From Apostichopus californicus (Eukaryota > Echinodermata > Holothuroidea > Aspidochirotida > Stichopodidae), in assembly GCA_020650975.1 (NCBI GenBank), contig JAIPMN010020146.1, positions 1 to 27,080 on the forward strand: a stretch of DNA of 27,080 nt. The letters are read 5' to 3'. The number at the start of each line of letters is the position of its first letter. The first letter of the stretch is position 1. This document shows positions 1-10,000 of the stretch, piece after piece. Under the pieces are notes generated by a model. The model saw only the letters and a program-made list of their open reading frames with translations, did no database searches and was not told the origin of the DNA. Both the position numbers and the translations under genes were made by a program.

Positions 1-216
1 AAAAAAAAACACAAATTAAACACAAAGTAAATAAATATACTAGGGCTTCTGACTAGGGCCCCTATAAAGTAAGGACCCACAATTTAATCTCAACTAAAAG
101 GCTTGCTAGCTAACCTGGATAGATATTTAGTACTGTAGCTCTTCCTTTCCCCAAGAAGTAAAACAAGAGTCATGAACTTGATGTCCTTACTTCATGTCCC
201 TCACTACTATACTACC

Positions 217-560
217 CAAGGGCGTAGGAACCGGGGGGCTGGGGGGGAAGCCCCCCCAGTGAAAAATATGGGGGGCGGAAGTATCATTCCGCCCCCTGCT
301 CCGCAAGTCAGAAAACCCCTTTTTCATTTCCAAATGAGAAAAAAATCTCATTTGGAGCACCAAATTGCATCTAAGGCCAGGTGAAAATGCAATATTATTT
401 ACAAAATGGAGTGGGTGTTTGAAGTGTGCTATATTGCACCAAATTGCATCTGAGGCCACCTGGAAATGCAAAAAAATCCACCCCCTCCCCTTAGACCCCT
501 CCCCCAGGCCGGCCATCAGTCTTCAGCCCCCCCACTCAAAAGTACCTTCCTACGCCACTG
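217..560. mobile_element. hAT-like MITE, 344 bp, with 8-bp target duplication
   Basis: The element starts CAAGGGCGTAGGAA and its other end, read inward, is CAGTGGCGTAGGAA (12 of 14 match). It is flanked by perfect 8-bp direct repeats ATACTACC at 209-216 and 561-568. CAG-type ends and an 8-bp duplication are hallmarks of hAT elements. The interior has C and G runs near both ends, a palindrome near 233-261, and a 35-bp direct duplication (358-393 and 438-474, both starting CACCAAATTGCATCT). No transposase is encoded, so it is non-autonomous. Confidence 0.8.
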
Positions 561-568
561 ATACTACC

Positions 569-1030
569 TCAATACTGCATGTCTCCATTTGGAAATAGGT
601 ACCAAACTTGACTGTCAACTACAAAGAATCTAGACAGTTGTGGGAATCAATTTTGAAGGTTTGCGAATGAAACTTTTTACCGTATGAACTTTAACAAAAA
701 CGATTCCTGGATTGAAATTGCTGTCCTACCCTTTGTCAGATTAATTCTTCATTGTTTCTCAAAGTTTCTCGAAGCAGCTAGTGCAAACGTTTGATACTGT
801 TTTACTCGCACTGAGACTTTTACGGATACTCTTTAAATTGGAAACGATATTATTATTGAAGGCAAATAATAACTGCACTTTTTATAGGATTTTTGGTATC
901 AATAAATGAAAACAGTTACTTTTATTTTTGAATAGACTATTTCTGTCACATTACACATCAAGGGTTTTTCGAGGCTTCTCAATGGCTCAAGGGTTCTTAA
1001 TGGCTTTCCCTTTCTGTTATAATTCATATT
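569..1030. other. AT-rich flank without recognisable features
   Basis: I see no coding similarity, RNA gene or repeat structure in this stretch on either strand. Confidence 0.5.
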
Positions 1031-1214
1031 TGTGTAAAAGTAAGTTGGCCTGACGTTTCGATGCTAGCAGGATCTTCTTCAGAGGCTAAATGACAAATAA
1101 CGTACAGTAAAAGAAGGTGCTTTTGTCCCTTCTGTTACTGTACGTTATTTGTCATTCAGCCTCTGAAGAAGATCCTGCTAGGATCGAAACATCAGGCCAA
1201 CTTACTTTTACACA
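1031..1214. repeat. foldback repeat, 87-bp arms, 10-bp loop
   Basis: Arms 1031-1117 and 1128-1214 are inverted copies matching at 83 of 87 positions by my alignment, separated by only 10 bases. The arms contain AAGTTGGCCTGA and CAGGATCTTCTTCAGAGGC, sequence of a kind I associate with the ends of retroelement copies in marine invertebrates, but that origin is inference. It would form a long hairpin if transcribed. Confidence 0.9.
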
Positions 1215-1922
1215 TTCTCTTACACAGGCTCTCTAGTGGATAAGCAGTTTGGTAACAGTTTTATTTTATTTTGATGATTCATATTTGTCTAAAAGATGTA
1301 AACATGACGTTACTTTTTTCTATCAACTCAGTCTGGTAGAGAAGCTGCTGGTGTAGTATATTAAGAGAAGTCTTGTCAGGGGTGGAACTGTTTCAAATGT
1401 TGTTACAACAGGCTGGAATTGTACAGCTTCTTAGTGTGAGATAATGAGATGGGACTACTCAGGGTAAGGACGCAGACAGTATGAAATATGTATCTTGCCC
1501 TTGGGTTGATTAAAAGGCTTCAAATTAACGTTTGGTGATTGCTCCCAAAAAAAAGTAAGAAAAAAAAAATGGTTAAAACTTCCAAGTGATTTCTGGCATC
1601 GATTTCTTATCTTCTTTCTCAAATAGTATTTTTGAATCATCAATTTTGAAATAAGTTGATTTAAGTGCTAAATTATAAACGGTCATAGCTCATGATAAAT
1701 CTGTCCAAGACCCTTCCAAATTCAAGTGAGTATCCAGATCTGACGACTCGACTTAGAAAACTGATTATTGGTGGCAAATGTGTACAAAAATAGTCATTTC
1801 AATTAACAAACTGTTCCAAAGAGCCAACCACAAGCGAAGCCGATAAATTTCCAAATAAACTCCATCTAAACATGTGCCGAACCCCTGCGTCTAGAAACAT
1901 CATTGTGAAGGAAAGGTTAAAT
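1215..1922. other. intergenic DNA, no gene recognised
   Basis: Contains A-rich runs near 1546-1569 and short ORFs with no recognisable similarity. No repeat structure is evident. Confidence 0.5.
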
Positions 1923-2351
1923 TTAGGTCACGTTAAAATACAATTTCTTAACTTCCTCTTTTGTAATCGAGAGTAAGAAACGGGAACTGAGATCTTCGGG
2001 GGATGTATTAACGACGAGACTATCACCAGGGTAGCGAGAAGGGAATTCAAAGAGCTTACAGCAATGATTACGTATTCCATACCATTTACACGACGTTACT
2101 ATCAATAACAGAATCTTGTACGTTGGTTTAGTGTACATCCCACTCATATTAGGCAAATCTAAAGTAGTCCTCTTGTAATCTGTGTGTTTATTTCGGAGAA
2201 TTTTGAAAGTGTTTTGGAGTCTTTCTCTTTGCTTTCTGGTTTTTCCTTCCTTGCTCAAATCCCTTTCAAATCCAATCATACAGTATGCTTTTACAGGTGA
2301 AGTGTTGCCAAAGGACTCCATTAACAAACCTATCATGGTTAATTGAACCAA
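1923..2351 (-). CDS. unassigned 142-codon ORF
   Basis: The longest uninterrupted reading frame in the window outside the helicase exons. It runs from an ATG to a TAA; the second half (CKWYGIRNHCCKLFEFPSRY, then SPEDLSSRFLLSITKEEV) has mixed composition and more CpG than its surroundings, which looks more protein-like than random AT-rich DNA. I recognise no family. It lies about 1.5 kb downstream of the helicase stop on the same strand and could be an exon of a neighbouring gene, a degenerate gene or chance. Confidence 0.3.
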   Translation of the reverse strand: MVQLTMIGLLMESFGNTSPVKAYCMIGFERDLSKEGKTRKQRERLQNTFKILRNKHTDYKRTTLDLPNMSGMYTKPTYKILLLIVTSCKWYGIRNHCCKLFEFPSRYPGDSLVVNTSPEDLSSRFLLSITKEEVKKLYFNVT

Positions 2352-3360
2352 GAGTCAGTTCAAGGATCAACAGTGTGATTGGTTAGTGGTGACATAATGA
2401 TCTAACATTATCATACAATGTAGACAATTAATTCATAGAAACTCAAAAACACTATCAGTTTTAGACTAGTAAATGGAAATATTCAAACACATAAAGAAGC
2501 AGAACAACAAGTTTAATTTTTTCTTTCTTTTTCTTTTCTTTACGTGAATATTTAACAGAGTTCTATATCTTAGTGACCACTATTGTGGGCTACAGATTAC
2601 AAATGTGGTTACGTTAAAGGTGGTGGGTTGTTCTGTCTCTGGGAGTCAGATTTTTCAACGATCCATGCTGTTTACAAATTGATGGCAAACTCCCTTTCGT
2701 TTTACATAGGATATATAATTTATCAGCGTTCTAAAATTCGTCGTCTTTCAAGGTGCTTGCTACGAAATCATCTGCGACACCGTTAAAATATAATGATACA
2801 GTCACAGGCCTGCTCGGGAGTATACACAACCAGTAGATATCCATAGATATCCAGTAGGTATCCAGTAGATATCCATCCACGACAAACTGGAGAGGGATTT
2901 CTATGGTCTCTTGCTAACAAAGAACTGGGAAGATAAAACAGTGAAAGGGTAAAGATAAGAAACCAAATAGGCAGTTAACTAAAAAATACGACCTCTACAG
3001 ATAATCATACTGCAGAGGTAACCTCTTTTTGGTCTACCTGTTGCAAAAGTCAAGATCAAGCCTGTGGAGTGAAATTTTATAATGACAAATATCTTTTGCA
3101 AGAGGCTTTCCTCTAAATTTCCATCTCCTATCACATATAAGGTTTAAATTTTAGGGTTTCCTTCTTAATTTTTGCTTATCCTACAAAACAAATTAGTATT
3201 CAGCTAATGCCAAGATTACTGCTGACAAAATTTGTTAACGTTGTCAAAGATCACACAAAACCCAGACAAGGAGACCGACTGAAACAAACTGAAAGTCGTA
3301 ACTGCTTCCTCTGGAATCGTTATGAAAGTAACTAATAAAATGACCCGTTGCTTGTAATAG
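2352..3360. other. intergenic DNA with a short GATATCC minisatellite
   Basis: At about 2832-2879 there are several copies of CAGTAGATATCCAT-like units of roughly 10-13 bases. Otherwise I see nothing coding or structured. Confidence 0.5.
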
Positions 3361-3369
3361 GCGTATCAA

Positions 3370-3430
3370 AATAATAATATAGATTTATATAGCGCTCTAC
3401 ATAAAAGAATATGTCACAGCACTTCACACA
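3370..3430 (-). repeat. SINE/retroelement-type tail ending in ATT repeats
   Basis: Read on the minus strand it contains AGAGCGCTATATAAATCTAT followed by ATTATTATT. The same kind of tail occurs on the plus strand at 18303-18364. Tails of the form GCGCTnTATAAATn with terminal trinucleotide repeats are common at the 3' ends of non-LTR elements in marine animals. Confidence 0.55.
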
Positions 3431-3619
3431 GGACTAGAGTTAACATTTCTAACAAAAGTAAAAATAATATAAGATACATTAAGGTATATAATAAATGTGA
3501 AAAAACAGTCACAACAAAATCAAAAATATATAAATCAATAAAAATAATCAAAACTTTTATACACAAGGCAAAGACAAAAGAAAACAAGATCAGAGGCAAG
3601 GAAGCAGCCTTTCTTAGAT

Positions 3620-3683
3620 CCCCTCCCCCCTCCCCCCTCCTCCCTCCTCCCTCCTCCCTCCTCCTCCCCCTCCCCCTCCCCCC
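3620..3683. repeat. 64-bp uninterrupted pyrimidine (CCTCC) tract
   Basis: Only C and T on the plus strand, in CCTCC and CCCCT units; the helicase transcript strand is therefore a run of G-rich blocks with many GGG groups. Such a tract can form triplex DNA or, on the G-rich strand, G-quadruplexes. It lies about 157 bp past the helicase stop codon. Confidence 0.9.
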
Positions 3684-3780
3684 AACTTTTTTGTTTGTAA
3701 ATCCATCAACAGAAATTGTACAATTATCAAATATGTTTACTACTATTTACATGGATAAATATAACCGACAACGGCATAAC

Positions 3781-3786
3781 TTTAAT
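3781..3786 (-). terminator. possible ATTAAA polyadenylation signal of DDX11
   Basis: On the minus strand this reads ATTAAA, the commonest variant of AATAAA, about 54 bases after the TGA. Six-base matches are frequent in AT-rich DNA, so this is only a candidate and applies only if the terminal exon is not spliced at 3864. Confidence 0.25.
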
Positions 3787-3839
3787 ATATTCCAAAACTG
3801 TGACAAAATGACATTTAAATTCAAGATGGTGATAAATGA

Positions 3840-4018
3840 TCAAATCAAATCCGACCTACTTACTTGTCTAATGAGAGCAAAGGCTTTTCCAAACTTCTCT
3901 GTGGTGTGGAGTTGTTTATAAATCCATCCTGGAAGTTTTGTCTGAACAGAGGATCGACTGTACCTGTGATCTACCAAAACAATAGTCGCGTAGTCGTCCT
4001 TGTGCCGGATTGCTCGGC
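3840..4018 (-). CDS. DDX11: DDX11 exon R, terminal exon with stop
   Basis: Completes glycine 728 and encodes residues 729-786. [20 protein letters not shown] holds the arginines of motif [12 protein letters not shown] and [11 protein letters not shown] match the conserved C terminus. As read, the protein ends VSRSDLI at a TGA (3840-3842). However CAA|GTAAGT (donor GT at 3862-3863) is a perfect donor exactly where orthologues continue KFHREK, so the true final exon may lie further downstream and VSRSDLI may be intron read-through. The acceptor is preceded by an uninterrupted C tract. Confidence 0.93.
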
Positions 4019-7000
4019 CTATATGAGAGTGAGAAGGGGGGGGGGGAATTGAAAAATATCTCTTTGAGCTCAATGCTACATATATTAATATATTGATTGG
4101 TTTTTTATTATTATTGGTTATTGATATATTGATTAAATTGATTATAGTTTATTTCAAGTAATTGGTATATTAAGCTGCAGTTTTAAGGTGCATTGTGATT
4201 TTGCAAGACACTGAAGAGAATTCCTGAATCAGATCAGACATTTGGTAATATCTGTATTGTTTGAATCATCTGTGGAAAACACTTGTGAAGTTAACTAAAA
4301 AAGTGGGCACGGGCCCATTTTCATTCAAAAACTTAAAGTAAAAACATAAACTCACCAATGGATTGGTTTACAGCTTTCATACACATATTTTCATAATGTA
4401 CTTGTCCTGCTGTTCTGCCTTGGATCAATGGCTGTAAGGCAAACACAAAATGTAAACTTTTAGGTAATTAGGTTACAAACGGAAGCTAGGAAAGTAAAGA
4501 GAGTCAAACCCTTCCTGGTAACCTAGTCTTGGTTTGAACCCAGTCCTAATCTCTCTGAGGAATTTGCTCCTATTTTAGCTTTTATCCACTCAAACTAAAA
4601 GTAGTCAAGTGTTTCCAGGGCAGGGAATGCTGTGTGACAGCTTTCTGGTCACTTCGCCCAACAACCATTTCGCCCAACTGCCATTTCGCCCAACCAGCCT
4701 GGTCATTTCGCCCAACCAGCCTGGTCATTTCGCCCAACCAGCATGGTCATTTTGACCAACCTTGTTGGTCATTTCGCCCAACCATTTTTTTTACTGATAT
4801 TCAGTCAGAATAATATAACTTTTTCTATTTCACTAGTTCAATTTGATTTATTTTGGGTTATATTACTTCGTGGTAGGTAAATAAAGTGAGGTCCGCTCGA
4901 TATCGATCGGAGTCTGAGCAGTTATTTCGGGTATAATGGGAGGATACTTTAGGCGGTTATGCATACAATGGAAGTTATATTATTATACAAACAAAGGAGA
5001 ATCGGTGTGGAATAATATCACCTTTTCTATTTCATTTCGTTGCCTATCAAACCTAACCGTAACGTTAACAATTCGAGAACGTTTCCTATCAAACCTAACC
5101 CCTAAAACACTGATCCATCCTCAAGTTTCCTTATTATTTGGTTGGTATCCCATACGTCGTAACGTTAAAAATTCCCGAACGTTTACTATCAAACCTAACC
5201 CCTAAAACACTAATCCATCCTCAAGTTTCCTTAATATTCGGTTCGTATCCCGTAACGTTAACAATTCCCGAACGTTTCATTTTGAGGTATCATATTTAAT
5301 CAAGGTTGGGCGAAATGACCAGGCTGGTTGGGCGAAATGACCAGGCTGGTTGGGCGAAATGACCAGGCTGGTTGGGCGAAATGGTAAGGTTGGGCGAAAT
5401 GGTAAGGTTGGGCGAAATGGTTGTTGGGCTTTCGTGTGACACATGCACGGTAAGCTTATTTATACGGGCTAATGAATTCTCTCGACTGATAAGAGTTTTC
5501 AGCCAAAGGATCATTATTTAGATAACCTACAGTGTGTATCGATGCCATCCTATATATATACCACTGATAAAAAGGAAAACTAGAAGGTGTAATTACTTGC
5601 ACGAGAGAACCAGTAAGACAACTCACCATAGTAGCGTTGAGGTAGTCCATTTTCTCCTTCAGTTCTGGAGACTGAATATTAGCATATGGAAGCCCGACCA
5701 TAATAACACATCTGTCGGGGGAATTTTTCAAGAGAAATAAAAAAAAATTAACTTTGAAGTGAAAAAATGATTTAAATGTTGATATTTGAACTAGAGTTTG
5801 GGATTGCCTTTCTGCTGGTATAATCCAGTGATTATGTTAAACATCTTTTGTGCATAGATACGTTTATTAAAACTATGATAACATGTCATATTTACAACTC
5901 CTTGTCTTATTATGTTGGTTATACATGTTGGGCCATGTTTTCTGAACATGGATGATAAAATATGAATGTACCAGAAACATAAAAATGAACGACATGGTCG
6001 TTATAAATTTAACAACATATCCTGGGATAAGCAGCCTGGAACATCTTACATAAACGTCGACTCTGACCAGAATATCCCTTTAGTCTTAATTTGGCTTCTT
6101 ACTTATTTTTGTGAGAGCATTCATCTGTTTACCTCGTGGAATGGTTTTTATGGAGAATAAAACTAATATTTAAAGATCAATTTCTGAATCAAGTGAGACT
6201 TAACTAAAGTAATCTGTACAAGCAGTACCTGTTTGGGATGAGGACATTGTGAGGAAGACCCATATTTTATTTTGCATCTCATTCCTGTGGTCAAACCCAA
6301 TAGCAAGACAGTAGAAGACATTATCTAATCAAATATTACACAATTTGAGTCATGTTATAAACCATAGCCCCAGAATGCCCTCTGTAGGTTGGTCTACCTG
6401 CCAACCAAATGAGTAAATAGACAGGTAAACAGATGGGTGGATTGACCGATGAACAGATAGATGTACATCCCAACAGGTACAACAGAGACATAGATAGATT
6501 GATAGATAGGTAGGCAGATGGATGGATGGATGGATGGATAGATAGATAGATGGATGGATGGATGGATGGATAAGTAGATAGATAGATGGATAGACAGCTA
6601 GATCGATCAGTCCATACAAATAGATGGAGTAAGATAAACCTTGACAATTCTCCTCCCCCCACTAAAAAAAAAAAAAAAAAACAAAAAATCCCATTTTACA
6701 CAATGTTGATGGATGGCAGTTTTCATTAATGTTTGGAGCAAAAATTAGACTTTAAAATTCTTGAGGTTGTCACTTGATTTAAACTTTCTGTACAGTCGAT
6801 GTATATTGAATATTTAGATATACCTGCCCATATCGTCAGAGAAGTTTATTCCTTCGCTCATTTTACCCCCAACAACACAGAAAAGAATAGCACCATTTTG
6901 AGTACCTAGTGGCTTGGATGCAGAGTTGGTTTTCTAGCAAGGAGAGATGAAAGAACAATTTTGTCACATGATCTTTGAAATTGTACTAGAATGTTTTTCA

Positions 7001-10000
7001 CAAAGGTCTTGATTCTTCAACTCAATCACAATTTTAATGTAGTGTGGCCATTTCTGGAAAGTGGAAGAGGGTGGGGGAAGGGGGGGTATTATAAAGTCCA
7101 TTCAATGAAAAGCTTCTCCTTGGCCTAGAAGTGAACCAAATCTGTAGATGTTACAAAGTTCAGAAGATTTTGCAGGTCATCAAAGATATACCCTAGTCTG
7201 CACCTAATATCACCAATGGGGGGGACCTTGCTTTGTTGTTAAAATTGTCATTAACCCAACTTTTTTTTATGGCAAACATTTCACCCCCAGTGTTTTAAAG
7301 TGTCTCTCAAAACTAAAGTTAAAAGTTAAAGATCTCAAGTAATGTTTCTTGTAAGGAATCAATCCTAGTGATCATTATTATATCATGTGTCAAAGTGTTG
7401 CTTAAAATACAATGCTTTACATAGAATTAGAAAAAAGCAGTGAATTTGATATTTCTTTGTCAACTTTCTTTGTTTCCTTTGCAGGGATGTGCCCAGGATT
7501 TCCTGCATGCCAGGTATACTGATCGCCGTCCTGGGGGAGGGGTCTAAGGGGGAGTGGGTGTCGATTTTTGAAGGTGCTCAGATGCCAAATGCAGGCACTT
7601 GTGTAGCTTTGTAAGCACATACACAAGTACTAGTTTTGGTAACAATTTACATTTTTTTTTTAGTGAAATATATTACGTACCTGGTAAAAGTTATTAGTTT
7701 GTTTCAAAGAGATTTTACAAGGGACCGATTGAGAGCCGTAAGTAATGTTTCTCGCATGCGTAACTGATGCATTATTAGTCTGTATAATTTGGCATAAGCT
7801 AGGCCCAATTTATGTTGAATATATTGTTAGGAATGTTGGGATTTTAGATGAAAATAGTGCTGGGCGTGATTCACGATTTTTAAGACAGTGCTGGGCGGTA
7901 ACTTTTAGTGCTGGGCGGGGCCGCCCAGCGTGGGCACATCCCTGCCTTTGGGACCAAACTGTCATGAAAATACATAATGTGTATTAAACTTGTCTTCTAA
8001 CCTTGATAACACTGGCAAATGACCCTAAGACTTGTTCAACCTGAGTGGCCTTCTTAGGTTCTTGGAATATTGCCTTTTTCTTTTCCAGCCTAGAGAGCAC
8101 TCCAGTTTTGCCCCAATATGAATAAACATTATCTGCATATTCATAAGAAGGGAAGAAACAAACCAGGCCAGCTGGAATGATTGTGGACAGGTTGACGAGA
8201 ATTCGGCCAAGTTCATCGAGCTGGAGAAGACAAAAATATGGGAAAATATGAGTAAACTGGGAAAGGAAACCAACAATAGGATGACTGAATATGCATTATG
8301 CAAATTAGCCAAAATATGCAAAAAAAGAATATTTGCCCTGTAGCAAACAGGCACGATTCAGGACACTACCATCTTCCTTTCAGATCTACCATTCTGAAGT
8401 TGGTAATGTCAGTGTGTATAAGGGGGGAGGGTGGGGGTGGTGGCTGTGGGAGAGGGAGAGGGAGGGGGCAAAGCTAAAATGTTACCAATTGTTGGCAATT
8501 GGAGTAAAATGTAAGTCAGAACAATGTTACTTGGTAAATAATGTTTGATCGTTAAAATTACAGAAGGTAGATTAGATGCATAGGTACAGGGGGACGGATA
8601 TGATGTGGATGAGTACAAAGTACAAAAGAAGCAGATTTTGCCAAACGTCATACCGTTTCAGGTTTGTTTCTAGACTGGAACGTAAACTCCATTTGTCTAC
8701 CCGAGGGTCCATGTGAAAGACAAATTGGTAACAGGTGATCAGGTGGTATCACATGACCTGATGAACAAAGGAAATTGATTGTGATGTCAGTATAACAGGG
8801 ATTAGTATCATATAGTCCATGAAAATATAAAAAAGAAGAAGATTAGAGTGTATATCAAAACAAAACATGAACAATTATGAGCAAATAATTATTATTATTA
8901 TTATAATACATAGTTCAGGCGGAACCATAAGTTATGAAAGCATTATAGGCCAAACCTTAAACGGTACTTTTTTATTCCTCTGAAGATTAACTCGAACCAA
9001 AATTGTCATTAAAGAAGCCACTTCTTCTTTGAAATTAACACTGGATAGTGTAATTTTTATATAGTCAGTCAATTTGGACAGGCTAAGACTGTAGAAATGC
9101 AAATTATGACATCACAAGATCATTGACGAACTCAAGGAAATTTAAGGAGGTGTCTAAAGTTTAGGGGTGCGAGAGATGCAGACACATTCATTTGATAGTA
9201 GTAGAGGGCAGCAAGCAACTAAAGGAAATATCTTTTAGCTTCATTTTAACAAACCACATAGCAACCAATGATGGAGACCACCTTTTGTGATTGTTAAATT
9301 TGCAATGCACTGAAACACAAACTCTCCTTTGTTTCCCTAGTAACACAAGTTCTCAAAATACTACCTGCAAACAAGGAAAAATGGAGAGGGGCTGGGGGGG
9401 GGGTGGGTGGGTGGGGGAAGACCCCCCAAAAAACGTATCCACCATTGGACTCTAATCAATTATCATTCGGCTTGATAAATAATACACCCTTTACTCTTTT
9501 CCCTATTGGTAAAATCCATTGCTTCATGAAAACCTATAAAATTGTGGCTACTCCTTCAAGATTTAGCCAAATCGTGGAACTCAGAAAAAAATGTTCATCA
9601 TATAACTGATATATCTTCACAATTCATAAAATTTTGACTTCCTATTCAAGATTTACATCTTATTGCCGCTGATTGAGTGAAACAGACGGCGTTCCCATTA
9701 TTGACGAGTCGTCCACTCTTGAAACTCACCGCAAGAGAACTCTAGTATTCGATCGGGTGACGTACTGGTGCAAGAAAACAGCTGGTGTTTGAACTCATCC
9801 AATGGTTGCATTGTACCCCCTGCGATAACCACTGACCTGGCCTTGGTGACAACTTCATCAAAATGAACTGCTGGATTGAGTAGTAAAAACTTCATACTCG
9901 CCTGACTGAGCAACTCTGTGACCCCAAAACAAGATAAGAGAAACTTTACTCAAAGAATTAGCCACAGTGTCTAGTTGAGTGGAATCCACACACAGATGGG

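Noticed and set aside
187-598. Three overlapping ORFs near the left edge
   Set aside because: They are spurious frames across the GC-rich MITE on both strands.
3414-3599. Hydrophobic 61-codon ORF resembling a membrane protein
   Set aside because: L/I/F/V-rich translation of low-complexity A-rich DNA; no start context or conserved motif.
6336-6662. Two minus-strand ORFs rich in S, I, H and Y
   Set aside because: They are translations of the GATA/GATG microsatellite, with periodic IHPSIYLS-type peptides.
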